From the NCBI GenBank assembly GCA_020725525.1, contig DYEX01000162.1, forward strand, positions 1 through 39,556: DNA of 39,556 nucleotides, given 5' to 3'. The stretch is from Desulfovirgula sp. (GTDB lineage Bacteria; Bacillota; Desulfotomaculia; Desulfotomaculales; Desulfovirgulaceae). A program made the translations under genes and the position numbers. The notes below the pieces were generated by a model. It saw only the letters and a program-made list of their open reading frames with translations. It searched no databases and was not told the origin of the DNA. This document shows positions 16,120 to 24,094 of this stretch, piece after piece (within the stretch, counting starts at the first letter, position 1; each line of letters starts with the position of its first letter).

Positions 16120-16904
16120 TAACGCCTCACCTCACCAATTCCTTCCAGCTTCAGGAGCACCTTGACAAAGTTATAAGGCGGCCAGGGTCCGGTATATTTA
16201 AAATCCAGGATCTTATGATATTTCATGTAAAGCCGGTTTACCTGTTCGTCAAATTCCTTTTCGCGATTCCTATCCACCAAAAAGGCGGCGTTTAAAATCA
16301 TGCGTGGCGTAACCAGCTCGTTGGTGGTAGAAGCTGCGGCATACTTTTTCAAACCGTTATAGATTTCTCCAATGTAAACAGCTCTTTTTCTGGCAGCTGC
16401 CTCTTCTACCAGCTGACCCAACCTGAATTTTTTAGAATAAACCGACTCCTGGGAAGCTGGTCGCTGTCTGGCGACTTCCAGTTTGAGTTTTTGAAGTTCC
16501 CTGTGCCCCTTTTCAATTTCCTGGGCAAAACACTCCTTTTTCCAAAAAACCTTCAACCCTAATTCTATTTTGTTATCTATCTTTACCAGCGCTTCTTTTG
16601 CCTCTGTGTAAATTTCCTTCAATAATTCGTATACATCTTCTTCTGTTTTAAAGATCAGGCCAAAACTGGCGGGAATAACCGTATATTCTTCCATGACCCG
16701 GGCAATGACCCGCTCGTGCTGGATGGCATTTTTCCGGTCCGGGTCGTAAATAACTATTGGTGAATCACTGACCACCATGGCCAGGTCCAAATAATTGATA
16801 GTATATACCTCATCGTGACGGTTGCCCACCCCAATCGGTCCAAAACTTCTCGGTTCCAGCGACCTGATAGCACAATAGATGTATTTACCCTCTCCGCTTT
16901 TCAG
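16119..16904 (-). CDS. gvpF: GvpF family protein (first copy), apparent CTG start
   Basis: A protein of about 261 aa. The core contains YTVIPASFGLIFKTEEDVYEL, GLKVFWKKECFAQEI, MILNAAFLVDRNREKEFDEQV and FKYTGPWPPYNFVKV. The conserved first strand, GEGKYIYCAIRS, lies upstream of the first ordinary start codon (GTG 16829) in the same frame. No ATG, GTG or TTG lies between it and the upstream in-frame stop. CTG 16904 gives LKSGEGKYIYCAI and has GGGGTGA about 6 nt before it. I therefore place the start there. Starting at GTG 16829 would remove 25 conserved residues. Confidence 0.85.
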   Translation of the reverse strand: MKSGEGKYIYCAIRSLEPRSFGPIGVGNRHDEVYTINYLDLAMVVSDSPIVIYDPDRKNAIQHERVIARVMEEYTVIPASFGLIFKTEEDVYELLKEIYTEAKEALVKIDNKIELGLKVFWKKECFAQEIEKGHRELQKLKLEVARQRPASQESVYSKKFRLGQLVEEAAARKRAVYIGEIYNGLKKYAAASTTNELVTPRMILNAAFLVDRNREKEFDEQVNRLYMKYHKILDFKYTGPWPPYNFVKVLLKLEGIGEVRR

Positions 16905-16935
16905 TGCAGCTCACCCCGTTTCACCAGAAGAGGCA

Positions 16936-19131
16936 CTATCCGGGATCTTTTTTCATAGTTAGAACGCGAGTTTTTTGACTTTCCACTTGATCTGGCTCTG
17001 GTCTTATCACTTCTTCCAGGGCCATACTGAAATGCATAGCCCTGATCTGAAACAGGGAGTAATCAGTCATTTCATTCTGGTAGTCCTCCACAAACTCTCT
17101 AATCGCCAGCAGAGAAGCCCTGTTGCAGATTGCCTTGATATCGGCACCGGTTGCACCACCAGTTATAATGGCCAGATTGACCAGGTCGACATCTGCTGCC
17201 AGCGGCTTACCACTGGTGTGTATGCGGAATATCTCCAGACGTTCATCTTCATCAGGGACAGGGAGTTCGAGAAGGAGGTCAAATCTTCCAGGTCTCAGAA
17301 GTGCCGGATCAATTAGTTCCAGCCGGTTCGTGGCAGCCAGCACTACCACTCCCTTCAATTCTTCCACCCCATCCATTTCAGTTAGTAGCTGGCTGAGTAC
17401 CCGTTCCGCAACATGAGCATCCCCACTCCCGGTTCCCCTGACCGGTACTAAAGCATCTATTTCGTCAAAGAAAATAATACACGGTGCCGCTTGTTTTGCT
17501 TTTTTGAACACTTCCCGCACACCTTTTTCCGATTCTCCAACCCATTTGGAAAGCAAGGCAGGCCCTTTCACCGAAATAAAATTCACTCCACTTTCATTGG
17601 CCACTGCTTTGGCAATCAGGGTTTTCCCTGTACCCGGGCTACCATAAAGCAAAATACCTTTAGGAGGTTCCGTTTTCGCGTAGGTGAACAACCCGGGATA
17701 TTTTAAGGGCCATTCCACAGCTTCCTTGAGTTCCTGCTTGACCTTATCCAGACCACCTACATCGCTCCAGCGCACATCCGGTACCTCCACGACAACCTCC
17801 CGGATGGCGGAAGGTTCGATTTCTCTAAAAGCTTCCGCAAAATCTGCCATGGTTACTTCCAGTTCCGCAAGGACTTCATAGGGAAGATAATTATCTTGAA
17901 AGTCTATCCTGGGGAAAATTTTCCTTAAGCAGGCCATGGCGGCCTCTTTACACAGAGCTGCCAGGTCTGCCCCTACATAACCGTGGGTAATTTCAGCAAT
18001 CTTTTCCAGGTTCACATCTTTTGACAGAGGCATGCCGCGGGTATGAATTTGCAGGATTTCTAGCCTGCTGTTTCTATCAGGAATATTGATGGTAATCTCC
18101 CGATCAAAACGACCCGGGCGTCTGAGCGCCGGATCCAGGGAGTTGGGAATATTGGTTGCCCCGATAACAATAACCTGGCCCCTTGATTCCAGGCCATCCA
18201 TCAGCCCCAGTAATTGCGCTACAACCCGTTTTTCTACTTCGCCGACGACTGCTTCCCGTTTCGGTGCAATAGCGTCGATTTCATCTAAAAAAATAATACT
18301 GGGAGCATTTCTAGCGGCCTCCTCAAAAATCCCCCGTAGTTTTGCCTCACTTTCCCCGTAAAACTTGTGGATAATTTCCGGGCCGTTTACATGGAAAAAA
18401 TGGGCATCGGTTTCATTGGCTACTGCCCTGGCAATTAACGTTTTACCTGTGCCCGGGGGGCCGTGGAGCAATACCCCTTTTGGTGCCTCAATCCCCAGTC
18501 TGGCAAAAATTTCAGGATACTTCAGCGGCAGTTCAATCATTTCTCGTATTCTTTGAATTTCCTTGTGTAACCCACCGATATCTTCATATGTTACCAGGGA
18601 TTGCTTTTTTATAGATCCCTCCTCGGGCCTCACCTTAACGATAGTACCGGCATGAACCATCACCACACCTTTCGGAATGGTCTCTACAACAACAAACTCC
18701 TGAGGACGGGATCCAAAAAGATTAACCCTGACTTTACTGCCTTCCAGGAGCGGAAAGCCTTCCATCAATTTCCCGATGTACCTGCTGTCCTTATCTCGAG
18801 AACCGGCACGGAAACCAGTGATAGGAGCCAGGATTATAGTCGATGCGGTTTTAAACGGTATTTTTTTAACCTGTACCTTATCTCCCAACCCAATCTGTGC
18901 ATTTTCACGGATGATACCGTCTATTTGAATGATATTTTTTCCCCGGTGTTCCTGGTAAGCAGGCATAACTTTGGCCACGGTTTTTTTATTACCCTTGATT
19001 TCAATAACATCGCCAATAGAGATATCTGCTTTTTCCATATCCTGGGGATCAAGTCTGGCAATTCCCCTTCCCACATCTTTGGTTAAGGCTTCTGATACCC
19101 GTAAAAACAAACTTTTAGTCTCGGTATCCAT
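16936..19131 (-). CDS. Cdc48/VAT-like double AAA+ ATPase in the gas vesicle cluster
   Basis: 731 aa. A Cdc48 N-terminal substrate or adaptor domain comes first ([20 protein letters not shown], residues 5-90). Two AAA+ modules follow, with Walker A GPPGTGKT at 224-231 and GSPGTGKT at 497-504. Both have Walker B IIFLDEID or IIFFDEID and arginine fingers (RRPGRFD, LRPGRFD). These hexamers unfold or extract proteins from complexes. ATG 19131 follows AAAGGAGGC; the frame is open 19 codons further up. It sits between the ArsA-like ATPase and gvpF, so a role in vesicle assembly or quality control is inferred. The archaeal-like domain layout suggests transfer but does not prove it. Confidence 0.9.
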   Translation of the reverse strand: MDTETKSLFLRVSEALTKDVGRGIARLDPQDMEKADISIGDVIEIKGNKKTVAKVMPAYQEHRGKNIIQIDGIIRENAQIGLGDKVQVKKIPFKTASTIILAPITGFRAGSRDKDSRYIGKLMEGFPLLEGSKVRVNLFGSRPQEFVVVETIPKGVVMVHAGTIVKVRPEEGSIKKQSLVTYEDIGGLHKEIQRIREMIELPLKYPEIFARLGIEAPKGVLLHGPPGTGKTLIARAVANETDAHFFHVNGPEIIHKFYGESEAKLRGIFEEAARNAPSIIFLDEIDAIAPKREAVVGEVEKRVVAQLLGLMDGLESRGQVIVIGATNIPNSLDPALRRPGRFDREITINIPDRNSRLEILQIHTRGMPLSKDVNLEKIAEITHGYVGADLAALCKEAAMACLRKIFPRIDFQDNYLPYEVLAELEVTMADFAEAFREIEPSAIREVVVEVPDVRWSDVGGLDKVKQELKEAVEWPLKYPGLFTYAKTEPPKGILLYGSPGTGKTLIAKAVANESGVNFISVKGPALLSKWVGESEKGVREVFKKAKQAAPCIIFFDEIDALVPVRGTGSGDAHVAERVLSQLLTEMDGVEELKGVVVLAATNRLELIDPALLRPGRFDLLLELPVPDEDERLEIFRIHTSGKPLAADVDLVNLAIITGGATGADIKAICNRASLLAIREFVEDYQNEMTDYSLFQIRAMHFSMALEEVIRPEPDQVESQKTRVLTMKKDPG

Positions 19132-19168
19132 TCTTTTCGCCTCCTTTTCCTCTCTTTCTATCTGTATA

Positions 19169-20116
19169 TTAACTCTGCAGTAAAGCACAGTATCTGGACA
19201 CTTCTTTCAGACTTTCTAATCCTTTAACTTCAGAAACCTGCAGTGGTACCTCCACAATCCGACAAAAACCAAGCTCCCGATAGATCACTTGCAGGTGCCT
19301 TTGCTGTTCTTTCCTCCTGGCCATGCAAAAATTACAATCTCTATTTTCAGGAATAACATTGTTGATAATCAGGTGTCTCACCGGTATCCCATAGGATTTA
19401 AGGGCTGCAAACATCCGTTTCGTTTCATTGATGGCCATAGCTTCTGGAATGGTTACCGCAATAAATCTATTTCTTTCCGGCGTTCGCAAAAAAGTCCCCA
19501 CCTGGCGAATCGTTTTCTTCATCATCAATAAAAAGTCATCCGTTTCATCAAAGATATCCTTTCTTGAAAACCGCCCTACGATATACCTGTATTTCCAGCG
19601 CATCCTGGCCAGTACTTTAATCCAGTCATCAAGTATGTTGGGTAAGGTTAATAAACGGAGGGTATGACCTGTTGGGGCGGTGTCCCAAATATATAAATCA
19701 AATTTACTATCTTTCATAAAATCCATAATTTGCTTTAAACCCATCATCTCATCTAATCCGGGTATGGTTAACCTGTAAATATTATCGATATCATCCTCAT
19801 CAAGATAGGTGGTAGTAGTTAACATATTTAAGATTTCTTCTCCGTATTCTTCCTTAAATCTGTTTAACATTTTTTCAGCATTTAACTCCAGGGCGGCCAG
19901 ATTTTTAATTTTCGTTACATCTGTAATATCATCACTAATTTCCTGTCCCAGAATATCCGATAAAGAATGAGCCGGATCGGTGGAGAAGAGCAAGGTTTTC
20001 CTGCCCAGGCTTGCATAATGGACAGCAGTGGCCGCCGCACAGGTTGTTTTCCCCACTCCACCCTTCCCGCTGAATAAAAGAAACTTTGTGCTGATACCGG
20101 TTAAATGAGACACCAT
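19169..20116 (-). CDS. ArsA/Get3-like ATPase in the gas vesicle cluster
   Basis: 315 aa, one NTPase domain. The deviant P-loop [11 protein letters not shown] is at 15-25, [13 protein letters not shown] is switch I, and [15 protein letters not shown] is switch II. CNFC at 261-264 matches the CxxC that binds zinc at the Get3 dimer interface. Get3 delivers hydrophobic tail-anchored proteins and acts as a holdase; bacterial relatives are less well studied. GvpA is strongly hydrophobic, so a role as GvpA chaperone is a reasonable inference. ATG 20116 follows AAGGTGG. No arsenite pump or ars regulator is nearby, which argues against arsenic resistance. Confidence 0.88.
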   Translation of the reverse strand: MVSHLTGISTKFLLFSGKGGVGKTTCAAATAVHYASLGRKTLLFSTDPAHSLSDILGQEISDDITDVTKIKNLAALELNAEKMLNRFKEEYGEEILNMLTTTTYLDEDDIDNIYRLTIPGLDEMMGLKQIMDFMKDSKFDLYIWDTAPTGHTLRLLTLPNILDDWIKVLARMRWKYRYIVGRFSRKDIFDETDDFLLMMKKTIRQVGTFLRTPERNRFIAVTIPEAMAINETKRMFAALKSYGIPVRHLIINNVIPENRDCNFCMARRKEQQRHLQVIYRELGFCRIVEVPLQVSEVKGLESLKEVSRYCALLQS

Positions 20117-20161
20117 CGTTAACCACCTTTTAAACGATCCAAACCTGAAGCCTGCTCCGGA

Positions 20162-20491
20162 TCAATTGCAGGCCAGTCTTTCTCCGATTCTCTGAATCTC
20201 CCTGAGGAGCGCAAGCTTATCCTGTTTAATAATGGCTTGCATTAAAAGCAACTTTTTCCGCTGCCTGCCCAGGTTTGATTCTTGTCGCCGTACCCACTCC
20301 AGCCGTGCCATAATTATACATTGCCGCCGATTCAACACCTCTTCCCGGTGTATTAAACTCTTCAACTTATGCAGCTGCAACTGAATTTTTGAAATTCGCT
20401 TTCCCGAACCGGGGAGCGAACCTGCATGAATAGTTAATACGGTACGAATATCACCCAGCGAACGAAGATCATTTATCCCGCGAACATCCAT
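20162..20491 (-). CDS. Uncharacterised helical protein of the gvp cluster
   Basis: 109 aa, family not recognised. After a short N-terminus (MDVRGINDLRSLGDIRTVLT) the rest is basic and helical, with heptad-like patterns such as IQLQLHKLKSLIHREEVLNRR and RQRKKLLLMQAIIKQDKLALL. It has no signal peptide or membrane segment. ATG 20491 follows AAAGGAGG. It lies between gvpH and the ArsA-like gene in the same operon. It might be a distant GvpV-like coiled-coil protein, but I cannot show this. Confidence 0.7.
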   Translation of the reverse strand: MDVRGINDLRSLGDIRTVLTIHAGSLPGSGKRISKIQLQLHKLKSLIHREEVLNRRQCIIMARLEWVRRQESNLGRQRKKLLLMQAIIKQDKLALLREIQRIGERLACN

Positions 20492-20520
20492 GGAATACCC
20501 TCCTTTTCTCTCTAATGAGA

Positions 20521-21057
20521 TTACCCATTATCAGAGGTTTTCGTCTTCGGCAATCTGAGCTCTATGATCCCATTTTTGAAAATAGTTGTCGCGCCTTCCG
20601 GATCTACCACTACCGGCAGCAGCATTTCTTTGCGATATTTTCTATCTTTCCTTGAAGCTGTAATGACCAGAATATCACCATTTACCTGGAAATGAAAATT
20701 ATTTTCGTTTACGCCGGGAAGTTCCGCAATCACCAAAATATCATCGCTCTCATCAAAAACATCCACAATTGGTTCTACAACTTCTTCAACGACAAGGCCC
20801 TCTTCGTTTTTTCTAATATTGCCGAAAGGTTTTATCCTGGGAGAACCTTCATTGCCAATTTTGATATCGATACCGTAGATACCCTTTAATCCTTTGACCT
20901 CATCTAATCCGGTAATTTCACCGATATGGGAAATTTTTGCCTTGCCTTCTGCTTCCATCTGTTGTATTAGATCAATAAAATTACCGAGTCCTTTCAAAAG
21001 ATCGCCCAGCCCAACATTGATTTTGATATCCCCTGAGGAATCTTTTTTACTGGTCAT
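20521..21057 (-). CDS. gvpH: Hsp20-domain gas vesicle protein GvpH
   Basis: 178 aa. The N-terminal half (DIKINVGLGDLLKGLGNFIDLIQQME) is characteristic of GvpH-type proteins. The C-terminal half is an alpha-crystallin domain: VFDESDDILVIAELPGV, then FHFQVNGDILVITASRKDRKY, and ends GIIELRLPK. Small heat-shock proteins of this type are thought to keep gas vesicle proteins soluble. The C-terminal I-x-I tail is absent. ATG 21057 follows AAAGGAG. It lies between gvpN and the 109-aa gene. Confidence 0.9.
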   Translation of the reverse strand: MTSKKDSSGDIKINVGLGDLLKGLGNFIDLIQQMEAEGKAKISHIGEITGLDEVKGLKGIYGIDIKIGNEGSPRIKPFGNIRKNEEGLVVEEVVEPIVDVFDESDDILVIAELPGVNENNFHFQVNGDILVITASRKDRKYRKEMLLPVVVDPEGATTIFKNGIIELRLPKTKTSDNG

Positions 21058-21138
21058 GGTATGCTCCTTTCCGTATGCTCAATTTTTGCCGGGGAAGGAT
21101 GTCTGACCCTATCCCCACCCGTCCCCGGCCTTTACCAA

Positions 21139-22053
21139 TTAAGAATAGTATTGGTTAAGGAGTTCCTGAATCAGCGTGGCTGCGTTATTTCTCGCTTTCC
21201 CTTTTATATTGCCTGTACTAACGGTACTGCCGGATTCACTCGTCAATACATCTAAATATATCTGCCTCAGGAAAGAGTTGCTGATATCCCGTTTATCTTG
21301 AAGGCTGATCACCCTGGCGATGGCAATACTGGCACGAACCGTTGGGGTAAATTCATATTCCCCTTTTTCCCGAAACGAACGTACAATTCTGACAACCCGT
21401 TCTGCCTCCTCGACCGGAAGCCCGGATTTGGCTGCAGTTATCGCAATTTCCGTCTCTTCATCAAAATAGTCTAAATCGAGAGTAATCATCCGGTCCCGTA
21501 AGGCGTCCTGACTTTTGTAAACTCCGGCATATTCCGCCGGATTGCTGGTAAAAATAGCCCTGAAGTCGGGATGAATCTGGAGGTATCGTTCTCCCTTTCT
21601 AGCCGGCGGTAGCTCCAGTATTCTTTCTTCCAAAATTGATAACAAGATGTTGTTTGCTTCTGGTCTTGATCTGGTAAATTCGTCGTAGATCAAAGTATAA
21701 CCGTTTCTACAGGCCTCGGTGATACAGGCATCCTGCCAGCGCAGACTCATTTGTTCTTCTGTTTTTAAAACCGAATGGATAAAGTTATCAATCACCCTGC
21801 TTATTTTATAACCGTGGAGGCCCCCAATAAGGTCGGTAGGAGTGAAATCGTCATTCCCGTGGAGCAGTACCACCGGACGGCCAATCTGGCTTGCCAGATG
21901 CAGGGCCAGCGTTGTCTTACCTGTACCAGCAGGTCCCCGAAGATGTACCGGTAAACCTGCCCGGATGTAGGCCAGGGCACGTGCGGTCAGATCTTTTATA
22001 TAAGCAGTTTGTACGAAATTTCCCATTACCTGGGCATAAATCTTATCTACCAA
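21139..22053 (-). CDS. gvpN: Gas vesicle AAA+ ATPase GvpN
   Basis: 304 aa, MoxR-like AAA+ protein. Walker A lies in LRGPAGTGKTTLALHLA. HGNDDFTPTDLIGGLHGYK and YTLIYDEFTRSRPEANNILLSILEE (Walker B and sensor region) are typical of GvpN, as is IFTSNPAEYAGVYKSQDALRDRMITLDLDY. In other systems GvpN enlarges or promotes vesicle growth. It starts at TTG 22053 after GGGAGG and GAGGGAAG purine runs. It follows gvpO by about 20 nt. Confidence 0.94.
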   Translation of the reverse strand: MVDKIYAQVMGNFVQTAYIKDLTARALAYIRAGLPVHLRGPAGTGKTTLALHLASQIGRPVVLLHGNDDFTPTDLIGGLHGYKISRVIDNFIHSVLKTEEQMSLRWQDACITEACRNGYTLIYDEFTRSRPEANNILLSILEERILELPPARKGERYLQIHPDFRAIFTSNPAEYAGVYKSQDALRDRMITLDLDYFDEETEIAITAAKSGLPVEEAERVVRIVRSFREKGEYEFTPTVRASIAIARVISLQDKRDISNSFLRQIYLDVLTSESGSTVSTGNIKGKARNNAATLIQELLNQYYS

Positions 22054-22074
22054 TCTTCCCTCTACCTCCCGACT

Positions 22075-22371
22075 TTACATTATTCCCCGATCAGGATCGG
22101 CCGGGTCCTGCAGGATACCCTGAAGCTTACCTCTCTCTCTCAATTCCTTCCGCGTGAAGCATACTACCTCGCGTTTTTCATTTAATTCCACTTCGTAAAC
22201 TCCCAGCAACTCATTACGCCCATGCCTGCGCATGTACTCGTCTTCTTCCGTTACTTCTATTTCCACGATCCATCTGCCGTCTCGTATACACGCGCCGACT
22301 ACCTGCCCGGGCTTATTCAGGACAGTGGCAAAAAAATCCTTTACAATATTTATGATATTTTCCAAACCCAA
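22075..22371 (-). CDS. gvpO: Gas vesicle protein GvpO
   Basis: 98 aa. VVGACIRDGRWIVEIEVTEEDEYM followed by ELLGVYEVELNEKREVVCFTRKELRERG matches the GvpO core, a strand-rich domain of about 60 residues whose GW-x-VEVEV and YEVELD patterns are seen in haloarchaeal and actinobacterial proteins. GvpO has been linked to expression of gvp genes. It starts at TTG 22371 after AGGAGG at 9 nt. An intrinsic terminator and a structured leader lie directly upstream. Confidence 0.85.
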   Translation of the reverse strand: MGLENIINIVKDFFATVLNKPGQVVGACIRDGRWIVEIEVTEEDEYMRRHGRNELLGVYEVELNEKREVVCFTRKELRERGKLQGILQDPADPDRGIM

Positions 22372-22463
22372 TGTTTAGAACCTCCTTATTTTTCAATTTT
22401 TGGGGTATCAATTAGTTAGCTATTCACTTAGTTTTTCTTCACTTATTTTTCTTTATGAAACAT

Positions 22464-22488
22464 AAAAAAACAGAGCAAAAGTTACTCT
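22464..22488 (-). terminator. Intrinsic terminator upstream of gvpO
   Basis: Read on the minus strand, AGAGTAA (22488-22482) pairs with TTGCTCT (22478-22472) across a CTT loop, with one T-G pair. Seven T residues follow at 22470-22464. It lies between the structured leader and gvpO, so it would cut transcription before the assembly genes unless antiterminated. Confidence 0.6.
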
Positions 22489-22518
22489 ATGATCTCGCCC
22501 TATCTGTTATTCCTGGCG

Positions 22519-22616
22519 CTGGGTAAGCCCACTACCGGCAAAATCTCTGCCGGCCGTCAAAGGCAACGGCGTGTTGCGGCTGACGACCATGACGGCCGGC
22601 ATTTTCTGCCACCCAG
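22519..22616 (-). ncRNA. Candidate structured leader RNA (attenuator or riboswitch) of gvpO-gvpN
   Basis: An outer stem is possible between CTGGGT (22519-22524) and ACCCAG (22611-22616). A perfect 12-bp stem joins TGCCGGCCGTCA (22548-22559) and TGACGGCCGGCA (22590-22601). Inside it GCAAC (22563-22567) and GTTGC (22573-22577) form a small hairpin. CCGGCAAAATCTCTGCCGG offers an alternative pairing that would break the main stem. I recognise no known riboswitch class. Its order before a terminator and gvpO suggests control of that part of the operon. Confidence 0.5.
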
Positions 22617-22681
22617 ACACAATTAATATTTCGTTTTTACCTGTTCAGTACCGGTGGATAAGTGATCTGGCTGCCTGCTAA

Positions 22682-22927
22682 CTAATTATAGAGCCGTCTC
22701 TTCTTCATCATGGTAGCCCATAATTTTTGCAGTATCTCATGCACTTCTTTTCGTACGGCTCGACCTTCCCGTTTCATTTCATGCCACCTTTTTGTTCTTG
22801 CTGCTTTTTTCTCTTCAAACTCTTCAAACAACTCTTTAAGTCTCTCTTTTCTGCTGTCAAAGGAAGCAGGAATTCGCTCGGCAAGGTTTCGGGCCTTCTC
22901 AACACGTGAAATCATGTGAACACCCAT
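22682..22927 (-). CDS. Small charged helical protein of the gvp cluster
   Basis: 81 aa, family not recognised. It is almost entirely helical and highly charged: RKERLKELFEEFEEKKAART, then EVHEILQKLWATMMKKRRL. There is no signal peptide or membrane segment. ATG 22927 follows GGGGAGGG at 6 nt; TTG 22933 is an alternative. It is the second gene after gvpA and lies between two RNA structures. It may be an accessory vesicle protein, but this rests on position only. Confidence 0.7.
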   Translation of the reverse strand: MGVHMISRVEKARNLAERIPASFDSRKERLKELFEEFEEKKAARTKRWHEMKREGRAVRKEVHEILQKLWATMMKKRRLYN

Positions 22928-22960
22928 TTTCAACCCTCCCCTCAGTGGGCAAATTTATGG

Positions 22961-23006
22961 GTTTGTCGAGGTATACCGGAAAATGCCGGGATATACCTCG
23001 ACAAAC
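22961..23006 (-). promoter_or_regulatory. Long hairpin after gvpA
   Basis: GTTTGTCGAGGTATA (22961-22975) pairs perfectly over 15 bp with TATACCTCGACAAAC (22992-23006). CCGG and CCGG near the loop extend it after a 2-nt bulge. In the gvp direction no T-run follows, so it is more likely a partial terminator or a 3' stabiliser for gvpA mRNA than a full stop. Confidence 0.7.
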
Positions 23007-23037
23007 GTTTTTCCATCAATCCTGAACTGGCGATTAC

Positions 23038-23262
23038 TTATACAGCTACAGCCCTGTTTTCTTCAGCCGGGAGCAGACCAATTGCTTCTGCGTAGAGGAG
23101 GAAGGTTTCCACGCTGGCAATGACCACCCTTGCCTCGATGCCGATCAGGTCGATTCCTACCAGAGATACCCTTACCCAGAGATCAATTACGATTCCCTTG
23201 TCGAGAATCCGGTCAATTACCTCGGCCAGGCTGGATACATCCAGGTTCTTTTTTACAGACAT
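23038..23262 (-). CDS. gvpA: Major gas vesicle shell protein GvpA
   Basis: 74 aa, the canonical shell protein. [54 protein letters not shown] follows the conserved helix, beta hairpin, helix order, with the IDAWxRVSLVGIE-type strands nearly intact. Many copies stack as ribs to form the gas-permeable, water-excluding wall. ATG 23262 follows GGGGGG. It is the first gene of the cluster, and a hairpin after it probably allows far more GvpA than downstream proteins. The later GvpA-like genes at 14797 and 13363 lack these strands and are minor parts. Confidence 0.96.
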   Translation of the reverse strand: MSVKKNLDVSSLAEVIDRILDKGIVIDLWVRVSLVGIDLIGIEARVVIASVETFLLYAEAIGLLPAEENRAVAV

Positions 23263-23301
23263 CTTGTAACCCCCCTTCTTTATTTTTCAGGCTGCTTGCT
23301 G

Positions 23302-23330
23302 AGTATAGATTTCGTACCTTTGCGCAAAAA
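23302..23330 (-). promoter_or_regulatory. Possible gvpA promoter
   Basis: On the minus strand TATACT (23307-23302) makes a good -10 box about 40 bp before gvpA. The -35 position, 17 bp upstream, reads TTTTTG, a weak match. A TTGG...TTGC pair nearby has a 9-nt gap between GG and GC rather than the 10 needed for sigma-54. Confidence 0.3.
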
Positions 23331-23458
23331 CTAACCAAAGTTGCTAACCTGTAACTCTGGTAATAAAATATTCCAAAACAAGCCTTTTGGTTACAATTCC
23401 TGCCCGGTACTTTTTTTGAATTTAAAGGCTCAGTAGAGATACCATAACCCAATGAAGC

Positions 23459-23760
23459 CCTGTGGAGAGAAGTCCGCTATGACGGCCAATACATGCTGAG
23501 AACCAGTACCGACCTTTCTGCAGACCAGGTAGCCCTGACGTATAAAGTGCCCCGGCAGGTGGGAAAGGCTTTTGTGAAACCGGGATGCGGGCTGGAATTA
23601 GCCAATTTACTACTGGACCGACACCCGGGTCAGGGGACAGATCATGGTCTGTTTCCTGGTTTTGGTGCTGGAGATCGCCCTTATACGCTGTTTGAAAGAA
23701 GACGAAAAACACCCCGATACTCTATATCACAATATGCACCTCAGTCATTTGTATGACAGC
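23459..23760 (+). pseudogene. Decayed IS1634-family transposase fragment
   Basis: One frame reads LWREVRYDGQYMLRTSTDLSADQVALTYK (23466 onward). After a frameshift, another reads WTDTRVRGQIMVCFLVLVLEIAL (from about 23620). These join into the C-terminal catalytic part of an IS1634-like DDE transposase; the E-containing VEQAFRELK segment is degraded. The N-terminal two-thirds and both insertion-sequence ends are missing. It lies 200 bp upstream of gvpA, at the edge of the low-GC cluster. Confidence 0.75.
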
Positions 23761-24094
23761 TTTCGCGTAAAATTTTACTCAAGCTTAAACACCTTCTATG
23801 GCTTTCTTCTTTCGCCGGGAGGAAATCAATTGCCCGTACGTACAGCGGAAAAGATTCTCGTTGCCTACCCTACCCTACCCTACCCTGAAATACCTCTTGC
23901 TGTTCTCCCTACCGGAAGCCAGCCTATGACAAAAATAACCTTTGCGCTCGCAAAGGTGCCGGGTGTCCATCCCATGGTTGGATTAAGGATAAAAACCTCA
24001 AAGGGCATTATCTATTTGCAATATGGCACAACTACCTTTCCGTCTTCATAAGCTGGTGTTAGGCTTGATCTTTCCAACGTTAAAGGGGGTGGTT
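23761..24094 (+). other. Remnant region with a TACCC repeat
   Basis: A frame remains open through here (to 24051) but has no resemblance to a known protein and continues from the transposase remnant. TACCC is repeated four times at 23866-23885. No promoter or RNA gene is evident. The next gene starts at 24095. Confidence 0.4.

Noticed and set aside
19169-20116. Arsenite-pump ATPase ArsA
   Set aside because: A single NTPase domain with a Get3-type CxxC, and no arsB, arsR or arsD nearby; the gas vesicle context fits better.
22519-22616. Possible c-di-GMP-I riboswitch
   Set aside because: The CCGGTAG and GGGCTTACCC parts look loosely similar, but the conserved ACGCAAAGCC and GGCAAACC parts are missing, so I left the class open.
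23263-23400. Sigma-54 promoter before gvpA
   Set aside because: TTGG and TTGC are present, but the gap between GG and GC is 9 nt instead of 10.
23866-23885. TACCC repeat as a possible CRISPR or telomere-like array
   Set aside because: Only four 5-bp units without spacers; a simple slippage repeat in a decayed region.
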